Shown here: positions 58,807-64,000 of the stretch, in pieces
Layout: each line of letters starts with the position of its first letter
Position numbering within the stretch: the stretch's first letter is position 1
Assembly (NCBI GenBank): GCA_030427485.1
Contig: JAUICG010000002.1
Location: 248,001 to 312,000, forward strand
From: Gammaproteobacteria bacterium
GTDB taxonomy: Bacteria; Pseudomonadota; Gammaproteobacteria; Pseudomonadales; Halieaceae
Direction: 5' to 3'
DNA: 64,000 nucleotides
Notes under the pieces: generated by a model
Told to the model about the DNA's origin: nothing
What the model saw: the letters and a program-made list of their open reading frames with translations, nothing else
Database searches by the model: none
Program-made: the position numbers and the translations under genes

Positions 58807-59607
58807 TCACTGGTCGGCGCGTTTATAATCGCTAAAAGAGATTTCAACGAGTGACTCAAAGCTCTTAACGAACCCCGCCTTTCCTGCCGCATGGGATTCT
58901 AGTTTACTCAGCAAATTCTCGCCTTGCTGTTGCCTGAATTGCATCGTTAAACGGTAGGTATCTATCGTGACCGAGAAAGCAGGAGACAACGGTGCAGTAT
59001 TGACAATATCAATTTGATCAATCCGGCGAGTTTCCAGATTGAGGTGCAATAAGCCCTGAACCTGATCGATAGAGTCTTTTAGGGCCTTTACCCTCGGCGC
59101 AAAAGAAAACTTTGCCACGCCTTCCCCAGATGCCAGCAACTGCAGTGTTTCAACATCGACCATAAGGGAGTAGCCCGGGCTATTCGGATCCAGGCCATCG
59201 ACTCGCTCGACTTCCGCCTCGTAAAATTCCTCCTGGCGATCCGCGTGCGGTGCGACTCCATTTACGCTGGCCAATTGCCGCCTAAGATATTTGTCCCTGT
59301 GGGGGTCGCTGTGAATTACCCTAAGTTCATCACCCTCAACTACCTCCATGGTGAAATACCAGTCGTCCTCGAGGCTGGTTGCATCCAACCTGTTCAAAGC
59401 GGACTCTACAGTCGCCTTATAATCGATAGTGGGCGCGACTTCGTTGATCTCAGCAAATGCACTCAACGGCCAAAGAAAATATGCAAACACTGCAGATTGA
59501 AGCAAAGACCTGCTTACGACAAACGAACAACGCCGATACCGGACTGGCAACCGGGAGTCGTCGTCGCTGAACTTGGAATCCCTCTGCCTGGAAATCGAAA
59601 AAATCAT
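58807..59607 (-). CDS. Exported protein of unknown function
   Basis: A 266-residue protein with a basic N-terminus, a hydrophobic export segment (LLQSAVFAYFLWPLSAFA, about 35-52) and a mature part rich in acidic residues. Segments VESALNRLDATSLEDDWYFT and FSFAPRVKALKDSIDQVQG suggest a beta-sheet periplasmic domain similar in style to lipoprotein-binding folds, but no family is recognised. A GGAGGGAGG site precedes the ATG. It converges on the fucosidase gene. Confidence 0.7.
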   Translation of the reverse strand: MIFSISRQRDSKFSDDDSRLPVRYRRCSFVVSRSLLQSAVFAYFLWPLSAFAEINEVAPTIDYKATVESALNRLDATSLEDDWYFTMEVVEGDELRVIHSDPHRDKYLRRQLASVNGVAPHADRQEEFYEAEVERVDGLDPNSPGYSLMVDVETLQLLASGEGVAKFSFAPRVKALKDSIDQVQGLLHLNLETRRIDQIDIVNTAPLSPAFSVTIDTYRLTMQFRQQQGENLLSKLESHAAGKAGFVKSFESLVEISFSDYKRADQ

Positions 59608-60296
59608 AGCGCGCCTCCCTCCAGCAGAAGATTACAATAATCCCTGGCTAATCGTCTGCTGAATTCAACCCGGACGCTACTTAAAGTCTAATCTGGCAGT
59701 TGAAACTCCAGGACGGCTAATTTCAGTTTTGCAAATAGCTTCGATCGCCTCCAACGAATCGCGCGGGAAAACATCTCTGTAGCTATGGGTTCACCACCGG
59801 TCCAGATCTCCCCAAGTGAACTTTGTAGTTCCCATTCCAATTCAAATCACCCTCATAGAGGCTACGGCCAAGCATCAAGTCTCAGGCCATAATGGTCAAC
59901 ATTCTCCTAATACAACCTCTCGCATCCCCACCCACACGCTGCTCTCATCATACCGACGATAACAGTTCCAGGTAATAACCGGGGGAGATGAAAAGACTGG
60001 GAACGGTGGTATGTTGCGCGACCTGCACTCGCGTACCTTCAACCACTTCCGATTATACAACCCGGAAGGCACCGTCAAGAGGTATATTAGGAGTACATCA
60101 GAAGAGTTGAGAACGAACTGAACCCGCGCGTGTCTAGCCATACCGACAGTGACTTTCCGCAGTCATCTGCTAAAAAACCGGTCAAAAACAGACAAACAAA
60201 AATAAGTCCGCTCTTCTTGCTCAGGGCTTTCCCAAGCAAGGGCTTCAAGCTACACTCTTTTAATCTCCGTAGAGATATAAAGCATATTATACTGAA
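59608..60296. other. Long low-GC gap, no supported gene
   Basis: 689 bases. A plus-strand open stretch at about 59963-60121 encodes protein-like sequence (RTFNHFRLYNPEGTVKRY) but has no start of its own beyond an internal ATG at 60011. A minus-strand 81-codon frame at 59896-60141 overlaps it. Both may be remnants; neither is called. Confidence 0.4.
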
Positions 60297-60605
60297 CTAA
60301 CTGCGGCCCCACTTGCTGCCGGACTGCTCAGCCGTATTGCTGCGGCCCCACTTGCTGCCGGACTGCTCAGCCGTATTGCTGCGGCCCCACTTATACCCAG
60401 ACAAAGACTCGTCTGAGTATTGTTGCTTTGAAGCCAACGTATGGCTAATTCTATGCACCACGCTTTGATGAGATTCAAGTGCATCAACTGGCCCAACCGA
60501 TGCGCCGACCCCCACTTGGGTTTCTGCTAAAGTCGAAGAATTGGTAGAGAATGCAAGTGCAATACTGGCAACGCCCGCGTAACCGATTATTCTGAAGGTT
60601 CTCAT
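60297..60605 (-). CDS. Small secreted protein with C-terminal KWGRS repeats
   Basis: A 102-residue protein with a Sec signal peptide (residues 1-27, ending STLA). The mature N-part is unremarkable; the C-terminal third is three tandem copies of a 13-residue unit, with KWGRS at 72-76, 85-89 and 98-102 separated by NTAEQSGS. The protein ends exactly on the third KWGRS. The first copy has SGYKW instead of SGSKW. The layout resembles multi-core peptide precursors, but an ordinary repeat protein is equally possible. It is downstream of a secreted S8 protease on the same strand. Confidence 0.65.
   Translation of the reverse strand: MRTFRIIGYAGVASIALAFSTNSSTLAETQVGVGASVGPVDALESHQSVVHRISHTLASKQQYSDESLSGYKWGRSNTAEQSGSKWGRSNTAEQSGSKWGRS
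60301..60398. repeat. 39-bp perfect tandem repeat encoding KWGRS units
   Basis: Two identical 39-base units at 60301-60339 and 60340-60378 are followed by a partial copy (about 16 matching bases) to about 60398. DNA-level identity of the full units, including silent positions, indicates recent duplication or recombination-driven homogenisation. Confidence 0.95.
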
Positions 60606-60885
60606 GATTCTATACCCGTATTCATTTCGTCTATAAGAAAGTGTGCTTCAGTTCTCTTATCAAGCCCAAGATATGGACCTGTTTCGCGTTCTCAAATCCG
60701 GACGCTTGACGTATTTATACGGAGTGCACTTGAGAAAATGAAGGTATGCATATGCCCTTTTTTGGGTAATCGGGATTGGCATTGGTGGGGGGGGGTAGCT
60801 TGGGAGGGAACCTACCACGTTCCTACCGTTGGGATGATAGTTGGATATATGCCAGTAGAGCCAGCGGGCAATTAACCCCCTAGGG
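60606..60885. other. Gap with a nine-G homopolymer
   Basis: 280 bases between the S8 protease and the repeat-protein gene. It contains a G9 tract at 60787-60795 (C9 on the coding strand of both genes) and a TTGAGA/TATCTT promoter-like pair read toward the repeat gene. No coding frame or clear terminator is seen. Confidence 0.5.
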
Positions 60886-62904
60886 TCAATCAGTCGCTTT
60901 GGAGGAGATCTCCGGTGTGGGGCGACGGGAAAGGTTCTTGACCGCCGCCCGCTCCTGTCGGTAGAGTGCTAGCCATTCAGCCTGCCTTTCGTTCTGCGAC
61001 TGATCGGATACGTGCTCAAGTTCAAGCCGCTCAATGTGATCTTTTACGCCCCAGCGGCGAGTCTTACTTACCCCTTTCTTACTGGTCACAGATGACACCA
61101 TGGCTTCGAGGCCTGGCAAACCGGGACTACCGTCCTCATTGACGATCGCCGGACCGAAGAATTCTCGGCCGATTTTCAGGTCAGCCTGTATGTCGAAATC
61201 AACATTCCCGCACCCCCTCCTTCCCAGAATAACTGCCCGGGTCGCGGTCACATAACCGTAACCCTGTTGGAAAGGGCTGTAGGCGAGTTTTCCGTCCCTG
61301 TTGATCGCAGGTTCAGCGCTGCTGATCAATTTACACTTGAGGTCATCCGGCGCAAGGTCTGGCTCCAACTGGAGCAGCAGCGCAAGTATACCTGACACCA
61401 GCGCAGTGGCTTGCGAAGACCCGGTCGACACGAACTCACCTGTGCGAAGTATGTCCTCTGGTTGCTCCTTCGCGATGGCTGAGTCGGGATTGATGAGCCC
61501 CGTCATATGGCCACCCAAGGCCACCACATCGGGTTTGACATGGCCGCTGGGGGTGGGACCGCGTGAGGAGAAGTCCGGTATATAGTCGTCGCTGCGCGTA
61601 TGCGGCGTCCAGGAATCCGTCACCGCGCCCACGGTAATGGCATACGGCAAATTGCCGGGTGAGCCGATGGTTTCCACATCGGGACCATCGTTACCCGCTG
61701 CCGCCACTACCGCAATACCCGCCGCCCAGGCCCTCAGAGCAGCCTGGTCAACAGGATCATTCCAGTAGGGCCACCGGGGCTTTTGCGCAAAGGAGAGGTT
61801 GAGTATACGGATATCATACTTTTCGCGGTTATCGACCACCCACTGGATAGCTCTCACGATTTCCAGTACGTGGGCCAAGCCCTCCCTGTCCAGCACCTTT
61901 ACCGCCACCAATGTAGCATCGGGGGCAACCCCCTTGAAAGCACCTGTCGGACGACCATCTCTAATAGTTTCGCCGCTGTGCGCGATTATGCTTGTCATGT
62001 GAGTCCCGTGCCCGCTGTCATCGACCACTTCACTGCCCTCGACATCCGTCAACGCGTCGTACCTTGCAACCACTCGATTTTCGCCCGAGGTATCGTTCAT
62101 CAGGTTTGCATGTTCCCACAGCCCCGAATCTACCACTGCAATGGTCACGCCCCTGCCGGTCACGCCCTGCAGATGCAGGGCCTCTACTCCTGCCACCGAG
62201 TTATAATAGAAATCTTCGTGGTTATTTTCATAACCCGGCACAAGGTCAGTACTGCAATCGCCAGCAAAGGCCGCCTCCAGAGAGAAATCTCTTTGCCGCA
62301 GCGGCGAATCGACGCCGCCGGGTAGCATCGATTGGAAATTGACCTCCAAGTCAGCCCGCCCGGTCACAGATGGCCTGCTCGCGGGTGGAAAAACGACTGT
62401 CAACGAAGTCCCAGTCTCATCCCGGTAGAATTCCGGGTCAATAGTGGCGTCTCCCAGGAGAATAGCTGTGACTGGCCCAAGCACACCGGGCCACTCGAGT
62501 TCCAGTCTCTCAACCAGGGCTGGTGTTGCATGCTTGTTGTAAAGCGGCCAACGGATCCCCTGCGCGGTAAACTCAAGTTCAATGTGGCCTCTGACCCTAC
62601 AGCCTTCTGACTCTTCGGTCTCGTCCTCGGGCCGATTCGTATCGGAAAGGTCGTCGATGTATCGCGAAACCAGTGGGGATTGAAGCACCTCTTCCAACTG
62701 CACCCGGTTCAATTTCGCACCCACCGCATCTATCAAGTGGAGGTCGTGAGTAACCGTTCCCCCGACGTTTTTAACAAGTGCAGACATTTCATAGCTGGAG
62801 GAGCCCTGCAGCAATACCTGGAGCGGTTCCGACTCAGACGCCCGCAGTGAACAGCAAACAATCAAACAAATCCAGAACGAGACTAGGTTCAGGCTATACT
62901 TCAT
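60886..62904 (-). CDS. Secreted subtilisin-like serine protease (S8)
   Basis: A 672-residue protein: signal peptide (about 1-24, LIVCCSLRAS), an inhibitor-like propeptide to about 95, a linker domain, then an S8 catalytic domain. The triad is D259 (AVVDSGLW), H299 (SGHGTHMT) and S497 (TGSSQATA), with oxyanion N405 (AAGNDG). The usual Pro after the serine motif is Ala. A basic, charged C-terminal tail of about 60 residues follows. The ATG at 62904 is used; an in-frame TTG lies 9 bases upstream. It precedes the KWGRS-repeat gene. Confidence 0.92.
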   Translation of the reverse strand: MKYSLNLVSFWICLIVCCSLRASESEPLQVLLQGSSSYEMSALVKNVGGTVTHDLHLIDAVGAKLNRVQLEEVLQSPLVSRYIDDLSDTNRPEDETEESEGCRVRGHIELEFTAQGIRWPLYNKHATPALVERLELEWPGVLGPVTAILLGDATIDPEFYRDETGTSLTVVFPPASRPSVTGRADLEVNFQSMLPGGVDSPLRQRDFSLEAAFAGDCSTDLVPGYENNHEDFYYNSVAGVEALHLQGVTGRGVTIAVVDSGLWEHANLMNDTSGENRVVARYDALTDVEGSEVVDDSGHGTHMTSIIAHSGETIRDGRPTGAFKGVAPDATLVAVKVLDREGLAHVLEIVRAIQWVVDNREKYDIRILNLSFAQKPRWPYWNDPVDQAALRAWAAGIAVVAAAGNDGPDVETIGSPGNLPYAITVGAVTDSWTPHTRSDDYIPDFSSRGPTPSGHVKPDVVALGGHMTGLINPDSAIAKEQPEDILRTGEFVSTGSSQATALVSGILALLLQLEPDLAPDDLKCKLISSAEPAINRDGKLAYSPFQQGYGYVTATRAVILGRRGCGNVDFDIQADLKIGREFFGPAIVNEDGSPGLPGLEAMVSSVTSKKGVSKTRRWGVKDHIERLELEHVSDQSQNERQAEWLALYRQERAAVKNLSRRPTPEISSKATD

Positions 62905-62927
62905 CTGCGGCAATATTCTTTTTCGCT

Positions 62928-64000
62928 TCAGTTGCCTATCACATCCTGGATTTCGGAAGAAAAGTTTGCCTGGAGCATATTGGGTACATCCTCCGGATAA
63001 ATCGGACGTGCGAAATAAAAACCCTGCAATAAATCACAGCCGTGTCTAACCAGATATTCCAACTGGTGCTCATTCTCAATACCTTCAGCAATCACTCTCA
63101 AATGGAGCGTCTTCGCCAATGCCAGTATCGCATCGACAATCGCTGCGCCGTCCGGGGTGTTGAGATCGGACACGAAACTGTGGTCAATTTTAAGTGTATT
63201 AATGGGAAATCGTTTCAGGTAACTGAGTGAGGAATAGCCTGTACCAAAATCGTCAACAGCGAGATCTACGCCAAGGTCCTTCAAAGCCCGTAGTTTCGCT
63301 ATATTGGTTTCTGCATCATTCATGATCGCACTTTCTGTGAGTTCCAGTTCCAGACGCCCGGGAGGCAAGCCGGACTGACTTAGGAAGTCCGCCACCCATT
63401 CTGGCAGATTGCTCTGGTTAAATTGCAATGGCGAGATATTGACGCATACGCGGAAAGAATTCAGCCCAAGTGTATCCCAGTACAAACAATGCCTGGCGAC
63501 CTCACTCATCACCCATTCACCCAATTCAATGATTTGGCCGGTGCTTTCAGCCACCGGTATGAATTCTTGTGGGGACACCATACCGCGCGTGGGGTGCTTC
63601 CATCGCACTAGCGCCTCCATGCTGACCACCTGGCCACTTATCGAGTCCACCTGGGGTTGATAGCGCAACTCCAGCTCGTGATTTCGCATGGCCTCGCGCA
63701 GCTCCTCCTCCAACTTCAGCTGCTCAAACGCCCTAGCATTCATATCCTCATTGTAAAAACGATAGCAGGCCCGACCCTCAGCCTTTGCCACATACATGGC
63801 CGTATCAGCATTACGTATCAGAGTATCGGGGTCGGCACCGTCCTGGGGGTAAAGCGCAATTCCGATACTGGGTGTTACTACAGGATTATGGGACTGCAAC
63901 GCAATCGGCTCGGAAAGGCTATTAAGTATCCGTCTCGCTACCTTTTCAATATCCGCAAGCTCCGAAACGTCCGACAGTACGACGGTAAACTCATCCCCCC
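62928..64000 (-). CDS. GGDEF-EAL cyclic di-GMP protein, 5' end outside window
   Basis: The frame is open to the window edge, which cuts the GGDEF motif itself (GDEF visible at the last bases). The GGDEF tail is followed by a complete EAL phosphodiesterase domain: EALVRWKHP, DDFGTGYSSLSYLKRFP, KIDHSFV and GIENEHQLEYL are all intact. The EAL domain therefore looks active; the cyclase half cannot be judged beyond GDEF. It ends 24 bases before the S8 protease start and on the same strand, so the two may be co-transcribed. Confidence 0.93.
   Translation of the reverse strand, partial: GDEFTVVLSDVSELADIEKVARRILNSLSEPIALQSHNPVVTPSIGIALYPQDGADPDTLIRNADTAMYVAKAEGRACYRFYNEDMNARAFEQLKLEEELREAMRNHELELRYQPQVDSISGQVVSMEALVRWKHPTRGMVSPQEFIPVAESTGQIIELGEWVMSEVARHCLYWDTLGLNSFRVCVNISPLQFNQSNLPEWVADFLSQSGLPPGRLELELTESAIMNDAETNIAKLRALKDLGVDLAVDDFGTGYSSLSYLKRFPINTLKIDHSFVSDLNTPDGAAIVDAILALAKTLHLRVIAEGIENEHQLEYLVRHGCDLLQGFYFARPIYPEDVPNMLQANFSSEIQDVIGN

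Noticed and set aside
59896..60141. 81-residue minus-strand protein or 36-residue plus-strand ORF
   Set aside because: The two overlap on opposite strands and neither has a supported start or recognisable domain.

Overview
This is a 64 kb window from a gammaproteobacterial chromosome. The core gene order closely follows Pseudomonas and E. coli: algW-hisDG-ibaG-mlaC-yrbG-kdsD-lptAB-rpoN-hpf-ptsN-rapZ-npr; rng-maf-mreDCB facing gatCAB; moeB-prmC-prfA-hemA facing a TPR lipoprotein-lolB-ispE-tRNA-Gln-prs-rplY-pth-ychF-tRNA-Met. The PEP-CTERM-type TPR proteins, the NPYG-repeat protein and the sterol desaturase/fucosidase content suggest a marine lineage such as the Cellvibrionales (Halieaceae or relatives). 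The class-level call is firm; the family-level call is a guess.

Region 1 (1-42.2 kb) is dense housekeeping DNA. It covers envelope assembly (LptA, LptB, KdsD, MlaC, LolB, YhdP, MreBCD, ZapG), histidine synthesis, nitrogen regulation (RpoN and the nitrogen PTS), translation (GatCAB, PrfA, PrmC, Pth, L25, YchF, DarP), RNA turnover (RNase G, RhlB), tetrapyrrole entry (HemA) and isoprenoid and PRPP synthesis (IspE, Prs). Several genes usually found in these clusters are missing from their expected slots: mlaFED and mlaB, murA, hisC, kdsC, lptC and tldD/pmbA. The flanking genes look intact. mreC has no ordinary start codon at its conserved N-terminus; a Shine-Dalgarno sequence sits directly before an ATC codon.

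Region 2 (42.2-64 kb), beyond the elongator tRNA-Met gene, is lineage-specific and less dense. It holds a secreted protein of unknown function facing two very large adjacent TPR proteins of the PEP-CTERM/PrsT type. Next comes a minus-strand block: a HEPN protein, a 51-residue ORF, a 180-residue protein, an ARPP-1 protein, an NPYG-repeat protein and a reading frame broken by two stops. After that lie a membrane diguanylate cyclase, a degraded sugar-symporter pseudogene, TetR, a sterol desaturase-like hydroxylase and a GH29 fucosidase lipoprotein. The window ends with a secreted protein of unknown function, a small secreted protein ending in three KWGRS repeats beside a secreted S8 protease, and a GGDEF-EAL protein cut by the window edge.

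The best candidates for something new are the KWGRS-repeat peptide with its S8 protease, the probable ATC start of mreC, the tandem PrsT-like pair with no exosortase nearby, and the HEPN protein with its small downstream ORF. No CRISPR array, integrase, complete insertion sequence or rRNA gene was seen.
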